A DNA stretch of 64,000 nucleotides, taken from Liolophura sinensis (taxonomy: Eukaryota > Mollusca > Polyplacophora > Chitonida > Chitonidae). The stretch is taken from contig NC_088302.1 of assembly GCF_032854445.1 (NCBI RefSeq), positions 1 through 64,000 on the forward strand, read 5' to 3'. Both the position numbers and the translations under genes were made by a program. Below are positions 22,270 to 34,219 of this stretch, piece after piece (the first letter of the stretch is position 1; each line of letters begins with the position of its first letter). The notes beneath the pieces are model-generated. The model was not told the origin of the DNA. It saw only the letters and a list, made by a program, of their open reading frames with translations, and ran no database searches.

Positions 22270-23003
22270 CTGTACATGTACGTTATCATCACTCGTATCC
22301 AGTTTAGTATTCAGTGTTTGGCGGCGGGTTTTACAGTAGTGAATCCTCACCTGCCTAAATGATGAACAGTCAGGCAAGGTAACAGGTGCATGTATCATCA
22401 CTCGTGTTCAGTTTAGTATTCAGTGTAAGGCCGCGGATGTTACAATAGTGAATCCTCACCTGCCTAAATGATGAACAGTCAGGCAAGTTAACATGTGCAT
22501 GTATCATCACTCGTGTTCAGTTTAGTATTCAGTGTTTGGCGGCTGATTTTACAGTAGTGAATCCTCACCTGCCTAAATGATGAACAGTCAGGCAAGTTAA
22601 CAGGTACATGTATCATCACTCGTGTTCAGTTTAGTATTCAGTGTTTGGCGGCGGGTTTTACAGTAGTGAATCCTCACCTGCCTAAATGATGAAGTCAGGC
22701 AAGTTAACATGTGCATGTATCATCACTCGTGTTCAGTTTAGTATTCAGTGTTTGGCCGCGGATTTTACAGTAGTGAATCCTCACCTGCCTAAATGATGAA
22801 GTCAGGCAAGTTAACAGGTACATGTATCATCACTCGTGTTCATTTTGGTATTCAGTGTTTGGCCGCGAATTTTACAGTAGTGAATCCTCACCTGCCTAAA
22901 TGATGAAGTCAGGCAAGTTAACAGGTGCATGTATCATCACTCGTGTTCAGTTTAGTATTCAGTGTAAGCCGCGGATGTTACAATAGTGAATCCTCACCTG
23001 CCT
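22270..23003. repeat. Minisatellite of about 110 bp, 6 to 7 copies
   Basis: The unit contains CATGTATCATCACTCGTGTT, CAGTTTAGTATTCAGTGTTT, TTTTACAGTAGTGAATCCTC and ACCTGCCTAAATGATGAA. It is interrupted at the right end by the SINE at 23006, inserted within the last unit. Confidence 0.95.
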
Positions 23004-23005
23004 AA

Positions 23006-23266
23006 ATTTATTTACTGATTTATTTGATTGGTTTTTTACGCCGTACTCAATAATACAAGGGCGTCCAGCATTATGGTGGGTGGAAACCGGGCAGAGCCGA
23101 AGGGAAACCCACGACCATCCGCAGTTTGCTGGAAGACCTTCCCACTTACGGTCGGAGAGGAAGCCAATATGAGCAGGAGCAGGACTCACAGCGACCGCAT
23201 TGGTGAGAGACTGGTGGGTCATCACGGCGCGCTAGCGCGCTAACCGACTGAGCCACGGAGGTCCCC
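23006..23266 (-). mobile_element. SINE-A, near full length with tRNA-like head
   Basis: Read on the minus strand it starts GGGGACCTCCGTGGCTCAGT then CGGTTAGCGCGC, which holds a polymerase III A box (TGGCTCAGTCGG). The body carries GGATGGTCGTGGGTTTCCCT and CACCATAATGCTGGACGCCC and ends GTACGGCGTAAAAAACCAAT plus an AAATAAAT-type tail. This copy defines the family's structure: tRNA-related head, conserved centre, AT tail. No clear target duplication is visible. Confidence 0.92.
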
Positions 23267-23770
23267 TCTAGACAATTTGGAAATTGTGGCACAGATAATT
23301 GTGTGACATGACAAGCTATTCTATAAGACAATCCAGAAGCTAGAGACCACGTGATTGCCCTTGTTGCAAACTGGGTGGGTGAAGAAATTCGTTCCGCAAA
23401 AATATTACACGGGAATATGCCAACTCGATGTCAGGAATACTATACACACTGTTAAAATGTTATACTATACCATGCTATACAATGTTACGCTATACAATTT
23501 TATTTTGCTCCCTTCTCGACCACGACTCCCTCATCCTCCTCGCTCAATGGACAACGCAGCGTCGATCTCATCGAAATAATCGAGCGGGAAAGCAGAGCTG
23601 CTCTCGGGCGTGACAACAGTTTTGGCGCGAATGACATGGAGCTCATCCAGTTTTGGCGCGACATGGAGCTGATGCTCTCGCACGTGACATTTTGGCGCGA
23701 GTGACGTCGCGCTATGAACAGGTGTGTGCCATAGATCGGGATGATTGTTCTATTTGTACATGATGATTTA

Positions 23771-25244
23771 TAAACTACCGGGCAAAAGAAACGTATAACT
23801 TTTAAATGCAGTTTTTTCTATGGAAAAATAAGTTGAATAAGTTTGAACGTTGTGCAAATACGTTTGCACATAAGCACCCTGTGTACACGTCACTTTTCAA
23901 CGAGATTCATTGAAATTGGTGTAAGACATCATGAAAAATGGGAAAAACAGAGTTTCGGGCCCTGTTGAAAATTCTCGATAATGAATGCCGTATAAATACG
24001 GATGTAGCACATGGTAAGGGTGCAATACCATAAAAAAACATCTAAGAGATGCCAAGACTCACACAAGCAGAACGTGATAGAGCCACTGGTATGGCCGACA
24101 TGGGGGCCAGCCAACACCAGATTGCCAGAACATTCAATTGCAGTCAAGCCACCATCAGCAGACTGTTGGGTCATTACCGCCTAACAGGCAGGACACAAGA
24201 TCGTCCAAGATCAGGCAGGCCAAGTGTTACAACGCCTGGCGAAGACCGGTACATCCGCACAATCCACGTGCGTAACCGGTTTGTGACGGCGATGTCAACG
24301 GCGGAAACGGCGGAAACAGCACTGGGACACCCCATCAGCAGACCCACAGTCTTACGACGATTCCGCGTGAGTGGTATCAGAGCCTATCGCCCCTTCCGTG
24401 GAATGGCATTGACTCCTCTACACCGTCAAAACAGGCTGCGTTGGGCAAGAGTTGTATGTTGATGGCAGCGACGAGACTGGAAAAGGGTGCTGTTCACTGA
24501 TGAAAGCCGTTGGTGCTGGTGGGGTGCTGGTATGGGGCGGAATTTGTGGACAGGTGAGAACGAGATTGGTCATCATCCAGGGAAATCTGACTGGCTAAAG
24601 ATACCGAGATGAAATATTGGAACCTGTTGTGGTGCCATTCGTGCATCAACAGCAAAGGGGTATCCTTTTGCAGCAGGACAATGCACGACCTCATACCGCT
24701 AGAGTTGTACTAAATTATCTGGACACCGTTGATGTCAACGTACTGCCTTGGCCAGCACGATCGCCAGACATGAATCCCTTGGAGCATCTGTGGGACCATC
24801 TTGATCGACGTCTGAGACAACGCGCCCCTCCCCCACAAAACAGGCAACAGCTCGAACAGGCTTTATTTGAGGAGTGGGACAGAATTCCTGATGACGTCAT
24901 CCGGCGGCTGACGACTTCCATGAGGAGACGTATTTTGGCTTTAATTGATGCAATGGGTGCTCACACACGCTACTAACGATCTGTCTTATGACATGATACG
25001 ACATTAGGTACACCTTTTTAAGGGAGTCCCTTTACTTGGATTTGTGTAATTTTTCAGATTTACCCCATGCCTTCTTTACTCGGCCTGACAGCAAGTGTAA
25101 TATCCATATGGCTTTGAATTTTTGAACAGAACTTGGAAAATGGTTTATTGCGATATAATGCTTTTCAAGTTGATACTGTCTGTCTTTCTTTCTCTTTCTT
25201 GTGGTGCTGAACAAGGTTATACGTTTCTTTTGCCCGGTAGTTTA
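23771..25244 (+). mobile_element. Tc1/mariner (DD34E) transposon with exact TIRs, broken transposase
   Basis: The ends around TAAACTACCGGGCAAAAGAA and TTCTTTTGCCCGGTAGTTTA are exact inverted copies. The perfect match extends over 31 bp (23768-23798 against 25218-25248) including the flanking TA dinucleotides at 23769 and 25245. Total length is about 1474 bp, close to the 1.3-1.6 kb usual for Tc1. Internal sequence encodes a Tc1-type transposase. Perfect TIRs suggest recent movement, while the transposase is disabled, which fits trans-mobilisation by an intact copy elsewhere. Confidence 0.95.
24049..24976 (+). pseudogene. Tc1-type transposase, disabled
   Basis: The ATG at 24049 gives MPRLTQAERDRATGMADMG and a paired helix-turn-helix with CSQATISRLLGHY, then the linker GRTQDRPRSGRPSVTT (a GRPR-like motif). 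A TGA at 24460 interrupts just before WQRRDWKRVLFTDESR, which holds the first catalytic Asp. After that a block is deleted and the frame shifts. The rest (24617-24976) keeps LLQQDNARPHTARVV with the second Asp and SPDMNPLEHLWDHLDR with the Glu. There are 34 residues between these, so it is DD34E. The 3' end ALIDAMGAHTRY is intact. It cannot make a full enzyme. Confidence 0.92.
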
Positions 25245-25249
25245 TATGT

Positions 25250-26490
25250 ACTTATAGGTGTAGGCCTAAATGAGAAACAAAGAGATCTGTATGTTTTGAT
25301 CAATGTCATTGCCTTAGCACAAACCTGGTACCCGGTAGATGTTGTGTGTACTGTTTGATAAGGGTTATTTCCATCCTTTTATTGCTGTACTATGTTTGAT
25401 ATAAACAAGGATATGGTTGAAAACTAATAACCAGATATTTCACATCAGGAGACCCCTTGATTACACTGGTGTACATGTATGTCTAAACTAACTTGAAAGC
25501 AGCCTATAAATGTACTCCAGGCACATATAAACGTACACGACACAGTCTAATAAACATTCTGATGCATCACACTCCTACCCAGGGCAGAAACAAGCCACTT
25601 AACCATATAAAGATAACATTTCCTGTTGTTGTGTTGCAGTAAAATGTACCTAGATGTAAAACTCGATTGCGATTTGTCAGTACAGATTGTGCCTGATAAA
25701 ACGGCTGTGGGTTACTCCGGAATATAACCAGTAAATTAATGTCTTGCATCGAACTTGGTTGATATATTAACCTCACACATACATTACTTTGGTTCACTCA
25801 TTACTGTTCAGCCACCGAAAGCCCTACAGATTGGAACAAAGTTGAGACTTGTACGCGAGGCAAGTATAGAAATGGCTCACAAGGCTGACCTTTCTTGCCA
25901 GTCTGCCAATACATCTAGAAACATAGGATAGTAAACATTTGTCCAGATTAACAGGAATTTTGAAGGTACTACCACCAAAGCAGTTGTAATATTATTACGA
26001 AAATGGCAACAGCAACAGTAACATGAAACGGTAGGCTACAGTCCACAAATGTATATGTCCGAATATAATCCCCGGCTGTTTTTAATTATATATTTTCTTT
26101 TACTCCTTTGGGCTGATTGATGTAATGCGAGTAAGATGGATTGAAAGGCTACGCATTTAAGACGAAGCCTTCCCCTCCTCTTATCCCCTCTTGTACACAG
26201 CCATATCCTATATAATGGACAAAAAGATTAGAGAAATGTTTCACACACAGAAACACAACTAATGTTTGACCAATCCTTTGTTTATTTGCTCCAGCTGCTA
26301 GGGCCTATTCGTAGATTATTTATTTGCCAGATATATATGCATTTAGTTTAAAGTTTTCCTGGACCAGTGACGTCTAATAAGTTGCAATTAACATGATTGC
26401 ATATTTTGACCAAATTCTGATTGTCACGGTGTTAGGGGACGTGTAAATTTCTACTATTTATGCATTTACACTAACAGTTTCAGTAAAACC
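25250..26490. other. No gene recognised
   Basis: AT-rich sequence with short ORFs only. I see no domain or repeat. Confidence 0.45.
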
Positions 26491-26504
26491 CTGACTGGGG
26501 TAAA

Positions 26505-26750
26505 CAGACAAGAGGACGTATTTCACCGGTTACATGTGACTATTTGCCAGCTAGCACACTGTCATCGCTGCTCTGGTCTTACTCTCTTTGTTGTACTTCT
26601 ACAATTATATTCTGGTTCTCTGATTTGCATGAAATTGGCTGGCCACAACATGAGTTTAGCTGTCGGTTGCTTTGAAACACAAACTTTTAAAAATGTGGCA
26701 GACCATCTACCATCACAGGGCATTTCTGGAGCTTTTATAAGGTAAGTAAC
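26505..26750 (+). other. Family C repeat followed by a signal-peptide-like ORF ending at a GTAAGT
   Basis: The family C core (ACGTATTTCACCGGTTACAT, TATTTGCCAGCTAGCACACT) is followed without a break by a frame with a hydrophobic start, GLTLFVVLLQLYSGSLICM, then SLAVGCFETQTFKNVADHL and GISGAFIR, ending at AAG|GTAAGT. This looks like a first exon of a small secreted protein, but no following exon was found. It is uncertain; the ORF may be chance. Confidence 0.3.
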
Positions 26751-26755
26751 AGGCA

Positions 26756-27010
26756 ACTATTCTATGAATGAATGCTTGGGACTTAACGTCGTACTTAAAA
26801 GTTTTTTATGAGGAGGAGTCATTTGGTGTGTGCACATATATTGAGTCTTCTTGTGGCAGAGCGAGTCCCACTCAGTTATACTTATAACGGGACAATTCGT
26901 TCTGTTTCCTTGCTCGAACCTCTCTGTGCTAAATGTTATAAGAGGAAAGAAAACACAAGCACAAATTAAAAATTGTCCTGACTTCAAGGCGTACGTTATA
27001 ACCATTAAGC
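26756..27010 (-). mobile_element. SINE-B copy, partial
   Basis: It begins TGAATGAATGCTTGGGACTT then AACGTCGTACTTAA, continues with TCTTCTTGTGGCAGAGCGAG, and ends near CTCGAACCTCTCTGTGCTAA. It matches pieces of the copies at 28.7, 30.4 and 35.5 kb. Confidence 0.65.
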
Positions 27011-27964
27011 CACTGGGGAAGTCTAGTATTATATGAGTGTTGTGTTAGATATTCAATATGATCAAAGTATGCTACCTGCTTAAGTTAGGCATTAAATAGG
27101 GACATATAGTCTGTCAACACCCACACCAAATGTTTAAATTTTAAGAAATATGATAAATTAAAGTAGTTAAGTCTTTTCTGGCCTGCTTGTCCGTCCGTGC
27201 AAGAAAACATCTTTATATGTATATTTATTAACAGACATATCTATAACAGACAGGGGAGAGTTTACACTCAAATGAAAAAAGGATGTGTACTGAAAATTTC
27301 CTGAATTCACACCATGGCATAGTTGGCTATGTGCACTTGGGCTTGTATATCAAAGTATCTCGCAAGAAATATTCGAAGTTGTCTTCAAGTTCAAGTTCTC
27401 AGTCTTTTCTTCCAGCTGACATTCTCAGTCTTCAAAACATCTTAATATTTGATGGTATTTTGTCGAAAGTTCTATATGTAATAAGACAAGTGACTCCCTT
27501 CAGCTTGGTGCGTAATAGATGCACCGAAATACAAAATCTGTCACCACATGACAGACGTTTCGCCAAGACATAAAGTTCTACGCTGGTGTTTGCTTCTGTT
27601 TTGCTAATGGCGGCCTATGTTGCTTGAGATAGATTGTGGGTAAATGTAGTCTGTGAGTAAATCTACGAGTCAGGAAAGAGGGGTGTCGAGAACCAATCGT
27701 TCATGACCTGAGGATTTCACATCTCGTGAATTTTCAAACAGATAGCGAGGCCAGTCCTATCTCGCGAGTTCCACGTGGCGCCCCGTTGAGATGTTGAAAG
27801 CGAAAGTCAAGTATAATTGAGAGATACTGCAATCGGCGCTGATGGTCAATTTATTGTTGTTTTATCTACATATATGACCAGTTCATTTTTGAACTGTATC
27901 TATTACCGCTTAACCTGGGGCTAGGGGCCGTAAAGGCAGCCATGCTCATTACATCTGCATGATG

Positions 27965-28365
27965 CTTTTATGAACAGTTGCAATCAAAGCGCGACTGAGG
28001 TACCTTGTTTAATTGTTATTTGACCTGGAATTAATTCATGGACAACGAATGTGAACTTTGATATGGAATTCATGCCTGGAATATTCAGTGTCTGCCCGGT
28101 ATCATTGAAAACTGATGACCGCTTCTCTCTTGTGTGTTACCGGCTTTATTTCCTATTTGTATAATTTCTTACATACCTTTGGGAGCTAGTGTTAAACGTT
28201 GTTTTGGAATTGGGTCTTGCTATTGTTGACTTGGAACGACCTTTACGGACTTCGAATGGTATACGAATGTCGGGCATGACGCTTATATTTTCTATATTAT
28301 GCAATTTATTCCACAGCCTCTGTATGCATTTGTATTTGGGAGACAAGAAGTACATTTGCTTAAGT
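27965..28365. repeat. Interspersed repeat family D, copy 1
   Basis: GAACAGTTGCAATCAAAGCG, then AACTGATGACCGCTTCTC, GTGTTAAACGTTGTTTTGGA, ATTGTTGACTTGGAACGACC and GTATACGAATGTCGG correspond in order to a second copy at 36310-36660. The function and class are unknown. Confidence 0.7.
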
Positions 28366-28682
28366 CATTCAAAATGACGTAAGGGCTTCCCCGGTATGCG
28401 GTTTGAAGCTGTTACATTGGAGGTGTAGCTGATGAAATGGGCCAGCCTTAAATGTTCATTGCTGACCATCAACCTACTCTAAGCTATTAAATGCATAGGA
28501 TAATATCCTTTTCCGTCTAATGTTGGTATTTGAAGCAAGTTTGGCCTTAAGAATTGTACCGTGAATGTATGGCAGTGTGCTTAATACATCTTTATTACAA
28601 AGCTAAACTGATAAACAGGCGCCCCCTCGTAATTGTACGAGATGCTGTTAGCTGATTCAGAGGTAAACAGCGTTGAGCTTTT

Positions 28683-29007
28683 ATTGGAGTGAGTGTGAGT
28701 GCTTCGGGTTTAACGTCATATAACCACGAAGGAGTCCTTATGGTGCATGTACTTGTAATGTGCCTGTTTGTAACAGGATTGATTTCCACCGCTCTTTTAT
28801 CCAGTGCTACTTCACCGAGACAACTTGCCCCACCCGAGCCATTATACTGATATGGATCAAACAGTATACACTATCCCCTTTCATAAATGCTGAACGACAA
28901 GCGAGGAAGCTGCAAGTTCCTCTTTTAAGGTCTTTGGTGCGACCCGACCCAGAATTGACGTTGGATCCGAGTCGGACGCTCTAACAGCTGAGCCATCGGA
29001 GCAGGTA
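28683..29007 (-). mobile_element. SINE-B with tRNA-like head
   Basis: The minus strand starts CCTGCTCCGATGGCTCAGCT then GTTAGAGCGTCCGACTCGGA, which is tRNA-like with an A box. Inside, in plus coordinates, are GATTTCCACCGCTCTTTTAT, CACCCGAGCCATTATACTGA and GCGAGGAAGCTGCAAGTTCC. The far end is GAGTGCTTCGGGTTTAACGT. I remember this as a repeat common in molluscs. Confidence 0.8.
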
Positions 29008-29009
29008 GC

Positions 29010-29740
29010 TTTGGTGGAAGGATACTTTATATAGTCTGTACAGATTTACAATAATATATCTAAACTTTTCCAACATATAACTTGACAGTATGTGAAGAAA
29101 TATAAAAAACTCTTGTGTGGTTCAAATCCCCCTCCATTACCTCAGTTTGTTAAAGTTTGAAGTCATGAAATTTTATGGGGAATGTAGTTCCTCTGAACTT
29201 TAATATTACTTCTTTTTTGAATTTTAAAAAATACCATATGATACTTCGTCATAGCTTAACTAGAAACCAAATATGTGGAACATATTTTGGTTCACGTAAT
29301 AATGCTCTATTTTGAAAGGAATTCCCGCAATAAAAAGCCTTCAAATAGCAAAATCGGCTTTGACCCTACTGTTCAACACAAAAAGAATAAATCGCATCCC
29401 CAATTTTTTTACCCGCATGTTCTTCGGTAATTGTACTTCATATTGTAGTAAGCTTTTCTTATTTTACTTGTGCATGAAAAAAATAGGCCGACATCTCACT
29501 GCTGCACCAAAGTGGGACAACTTATTATTTAGTTGCAAAGGGTCCTTTAGACAAAGATGTAGTCCACTATAAATTCCGAGCCAAGTTTCCTGCATGGCTG
29601 CATAGGACAACGCTTCAGCCAAAGTCCAGTTAGCCTATGCATGTGATTTGTTTGTTTTTATTCAATCATCACTCGGATGATAACGTATAAAAAAGCTGAT
29701 AAGAAAAACATATCTCTTTTTCAAGAGGTATAAGCTGCGT
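29010..29740. other. No gene recognised
   Basis: AT-rich flank without recognisable coding or repeat structure. Confidence 0.45.
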
Positions 29741-29775
29741 CAATGTATGTTCAACTTGACGGTGTTCTACTGTCA

Positions 29776-29882
29776 GGCAACTCGCCTAGGAGTTTGATCA
29801 GACCGTTTCTTGGCCAGTCGCCTAGGAGTTTGATAAGACCGTTTCTTGGCCAGTCGCCTAGGAGTTTGATCAGACCGTTTCT
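29776..29882. repeat. 36-bp repeat, 3 copies
   Basis: CGCCTAGGAGTTTGATCAGA followed by CCGTTTCTTGGCCAGT occurs three times almost exactly. In one plus-strand frame it reads SPRSLIRPFLGQ, which is a by-product of the period. Confidence 0.95.
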
Positions 29883-30379
29883 ACTCGCAATGGAGACAAT
29901 GATTCTTTATATACAAGTGGCATGAGAAATGTCGATTTCACTAGTCAGTAGTCAGTTGGGCTTATTTCTCTCCGTTATTAGCCAAATTTATTTTGTGGCC
30001 TTTCCTTACAACAAGTCGACAATAAATCATTCAAAAAGGATCGCACGATGGTGAATTGCCTTTATATTATACAATGGGTGATTGAGGGACTGTTACATGT
30101 AGAAAGGTTTTGTCTCTAAACAGATACAAACATGTCCCGATCTCTGCTGTGGTAATGTCCGTAGCTCATTTAGAATCAAAATATGCGTTTTGTCTGGAAT
30201 TTGAAATACGAAATTAATATGGGGAAAATGTCTTTTGTGGCACCTTTTGGTACAGCCTGCCTTTGTAAACATGTGTAAAGTGCGTTGTAGGCGATTAATT
30301 TCCAACGCCATAACTTCGGTCAGTATATTTTAATAAGCTTAGGTTTGCGTGTGTTGCAAACTATCTGGGCTTGTCTTCC

Positions 30380-30628
30380 TAACTTTTGTTTTTCTCACCT
30401 GTACAAATTCGGCTTAGTTGTTGAGCTTGACTTGTTGATGCCCCGCTGGGTGCTGAGCACTAAGAGGTTATAGGAAGGTAACAGGATTAGTTGACCTGGT
30501 GTCAGTAGAATGTGACTGGGTTGAGTGTCATGCCTTGTGTCTTCGACATAATACTTCAGTGGATGCAGCTCCTTGACGCATGGCCTCGCCCTGCCACAGG
30601 AAGACACATTACGTGCTTAAACACGTAA
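30380..30628 (+). mobile_element. SINE-B copy, partial
   Basis: Plus orientation relative to the other copies. CCCCGCTGGGTGCTGAGCAC, AAGAGGTTATAGGAAGGTAA, GACCTGGTGTCAGTAGAATG and CTCGCCCTGCCACAGGAAGA match the inverse of 35460-35660. Confidence 0.7.
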
Positions 30629-31439
30629 TGACTCCTCGCTGTCATATGACTGACAAATTCTTAGTGCAACCATTCCTATACCAGGCGGTAACAAATAAAT
30701 ACGTTAAACCTCAAGCTTACATGCATACAAGTACATACATTCTATACAGTTGTAGCTACAGACACGTTCACTGGTTTCATTTGACATATTCTCTCTGGCA
30801 ACAACAGTTTCCAGTTAGTTGGAATCCTTTTAATAGGGTTATTGTTTTTTCCCTATTTGCAACATAACTTGTAACATTTAAACCTGTAGGAAAATGAATT
30901 TATGTGAAATCATCCGCACGGAGACATCTGCCAGATAAAAATATCAACTTTATGTCTGCGTGGATTCAGCTAAATATCATTGGAATATTCCGTGCATGTG
31001 ACAGTTTTATTCTAACTGAACAACGAACTGTTTGCCAACAGTTACATATGCAATCAGTTACATTTGAGAGCGTGAGCGGACCAAACTGTAAAACAAACTG
31101 TAATAACTGTTAATAACATATACACAAAGAGCTTAATTACACCCCTCCCGGCTTTTACTCTGACGATTTTGTAAACATGCGATTAATGTTCTTCTGTATC
31201 AACAGAGTGTAAAATGTGATTAGTGGTGAACCATGTGACGCTTTCTCTAAGGAAAAATGACAAAATGATTAGAATCGACGGGTTAATGATAACACACATG
31301 CATTTCTATCTATCACTGGTTTTGATGCAAAAAATGGCTATCACAAAATATTCACAGAATATTGTGGCGAGTGCTTCATCATCCAAACGTCGATTCTTGA
31401 GAATTGTTTCCATCACACGTGTAATCATCCTGATCTGTC

Positions 31440-33940
31440 GCTCCACACGTCACCCATGTGTTAGGAGCTGTGAGGTTAAATAAGTTTGTGGCGGTTCCAG
31501 TCCTTAACGGCCAGTCGCTCCCACACGCCACCCATGTGTTAGGAGCTGGAAAGGTAAAATAAGTTTGTGGGGGTTCCAGTCCTTAACGGCCAACCGCCTC
31601 CCACATGACACCCATGTGTTACGAGCTGAAGGTTAAATAAGTTTGTGGGGGTTCCAGTCCTTAACGGCCACCCGCTCCCACGTGGACACCCATGTGTTAC
31701 GAGCTGGAAGGTTAAATAAGTTTGTGACGGTTCCAGTCCTTGACGGCCAGTCGCCCCACACACCACTCATGTGAATAGGTTCTGGAAGGTTAAATAAGTT
31801 TGTGGGCGGTTCCTGTCCTTAACGGCCAGTCGCTCCCACATGCCATCCATGTCTTAGGAGCTGGGAGGGTTAAATAAGTTTGTGGCGTTTGCAGTCCTTA
31901 ACGGCCAGTCGCTCCTACACGCCACCCATGTGTTAGGAGCTGGAAGGTTAAATAAGTTTGTGGCGGTTCGAGTCCTTGACGGCCGGTCGCTCCACACGCC
32001 ACCCATGTGTTAGGAGCTGGAAGGTTAAATAAGTTTGTGGCGGTTAAGGGCCAGTCGCTCCCACACGCCACCCATGTGTTAGGAGCTGAAAGGTTAAATA
32101 AGTTTGTGGCGGTTCCAGTCCTTAACGGCCAGTCGATCTCACATGCCACCCATGTGTTAGGAGCTGGGAGTATAAATAAGTTTGCGGGGCGGTTCCCAAT
32201 CCTTAACGGCCAGTCGCCCAAACATGCCACCCATGTGTAAGGAGATGGAAGGTTAAATAAGTTTGTGGCGGTTCCAGTGTTTAACAGCCAAGTCGCTCCC
32301 ACACGCAACCCATGTATTAGGAGCTGGAAGGTGAAATAAGTTTGTAGCAGTTCCAGTCCTTGACGGCCAGTCGCTCCCACACGCACCCATGTGTTAGAAG
32401 CTGAAGGTTAAATCAGTTTGTGGCGTTTCTAGTCCCTTAACGGCCAGTCGCTCCCATACGCCACCCATGTGTTAAGGAGATTGGACGGTTAAATAAGTTT
32501 GTGGCGGATCCAGTCTTAACGGCCAGTCGCTCCCACACGCCACGCATGTGCTAGGAGCTGGAAGGTTAAATACGTTTGTGGCGTTTCCAGTCCTTAACGG
32601 CCGATTGCCCCCACACAACACCCATTTGTTTGGAGCTGGAAGATTAAATAAGTTTGTGGCGGTTCCACTCTTTAACGGCCAGTCGCTCCCACACGCCACC
32701 CATGTGTTAGGAGCTGGAAGGTTAAAACTGTTTGTGGCGTTTCCAGTTTCTTAACGGCCGGTTTCCCCCACACAACACCCATTTGTTTGGAGCTGGAAGG
32801 TTAAATAAGTTTGTGGCAGTTCCAGTCTTTAACGACCAGTCGCTCCCACAACGCCACCCATGTGTTAGGAGCTGGAAGGTTTAAAACAGTTTGTGGTGGT
32901 TCCAATCCTTAACGGCCGGTTTCCCCCACACAACACCCATTTGTTTGGAGCTGAAAGGTTAAATAAGTTTGTGGCGGTTCCAGTCTTTAACGGCCAGTCG
33001 TTCCCACACGCCACCCATGTGTTAGGAGCTGGTAGGTTAAATAAGTTTGCGGCGGTTCCAGTCTTTAACGGCCAGTCCGCCCCCACACGCCACCAATGTG
33101 TTAGGAGCTGGAAGGTTAAATAAGTTTGTGGCGGTTCCAGTTCTTAACGGTCGTTCCCACACACCACCCATGTTTTAGGAGCTGGGAGGTTAAATAAGTT
33201 TGTGGCAGTTCCAGTCCTTAACGGCCCTGTCACTCCCACACGCCATCCATGTGTTAGGAGCTGGAAGGTTAAATAAGTTTGTGTTGGTTCGAGTCCTTAA
33301 CGGCCGGTTTCCCCCACACAACACCCATTTGTTTGGAGCTGAAAGGTTAAAATAAGTTTGTGCGGTTCCAGTCTTTAACGGCCAGTCGTTCCCACACGCC
33401 ACCCATGTGTTAGGAGCTGGTAGGTTAAATAAGTTTGTGTCGGTTCCAGTCTTTAACGGCTCAGTCGCCCCCCACACGCCACCAATGTGTTAGGAGCTGG
33501 AAGGTTAAATAAGTTTGTGGCGGTTCCAGTTTCTTAACGGCCAGTCGCTCCCACACACCACCCATGTTTTAGGAGCTGGGAGGTTAAATAAGTTTGTGGC
33601 AGTTCCAGTCCTTAACGGCCTGTCACTCCCACACGCCATCCATGTGTTAGGAGCTGGAAGGTTAAATAAGTTTGTGTTGGTTCGAGTCCTTGACGGCCAG
33701 TCGCTCCCACACACCACCCATGTGTTATGAGCTAGGAGGTTAAATAAGTTTGTGGCGGTTCGAGTCCTTGACGGCCAGTCGCTCCCACACGCTACCCATG
33801 TGTAAGGCGCTGGAAGGTTAAATAAGTTTGTGTCGGTTCCAATCTTTAACGGCCAGTCGCTCCCACACGCCATCCATGTGTTATGAGCTGGAAGGTTAAA
33901 TACGTTTGTGGCGTTTCCAGTCCTTAACGGCCAGGCGTAT
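31440..33940. repeat. 78-bp minisatellite, about 32 copies
   Basis: The unit is CCAGTCGCTCCCACACGCCA, CCCATGTGTTAGGAGCTGGA, AGGTTAAATAAGTTTGTGGC, GGTTCCAGTCCTTAACGG. One-base length changes are common, so frames break. A subset with CCGGTTTCCCCCACACAACA and CCCATTTGTTTGGAGCTG recurs in a larger period (near 32600, 32770, 32920, 33310), showing block amplification. It is the largest array in the window. Confidence 0.96.
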
Positions 33941-34154
33941 TTCCTTATTTGCTCCCTGTGAAGTTAGTGCCATTGTCGAAACCTTTCTCAGGAAACTCTC
34001 TCAAGTGCATGCGGCACCTGCACTGAAAGCGTATGAAGGCGACGATGAGCGAATCCGTTCGCGTCGAGTCCGGTTTCTCGATGTAGACATCTTTGACCGT
34101 CAGGCAGGTAAAGAAACACCCATACCGTTTTTAAGTGCTCCGGACCCTGTCTAA
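33906..34154 (+). other. ORF beyond the 78-bp array, unrecognised
   Basis: The non-repeat part of this frame, from about 33960, reads CEVSAIVETFLRKLSQVHA, then EGDDERIRSRRVRFLDVDIF and ends LSAPDPV with a stop at 34152. It has normal amino acid composition, unlike the array ORFs, and could be an exon remnant. I see no known domain or flanking splice site pair. Confidence 0.3.
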
Positions 34155-34219
34155 GAGCGCACCAAAGCCATCTATACCAGTGTAGGTCAATGGTGGATAC
34201 CAAATTGTTACTCTGACAG

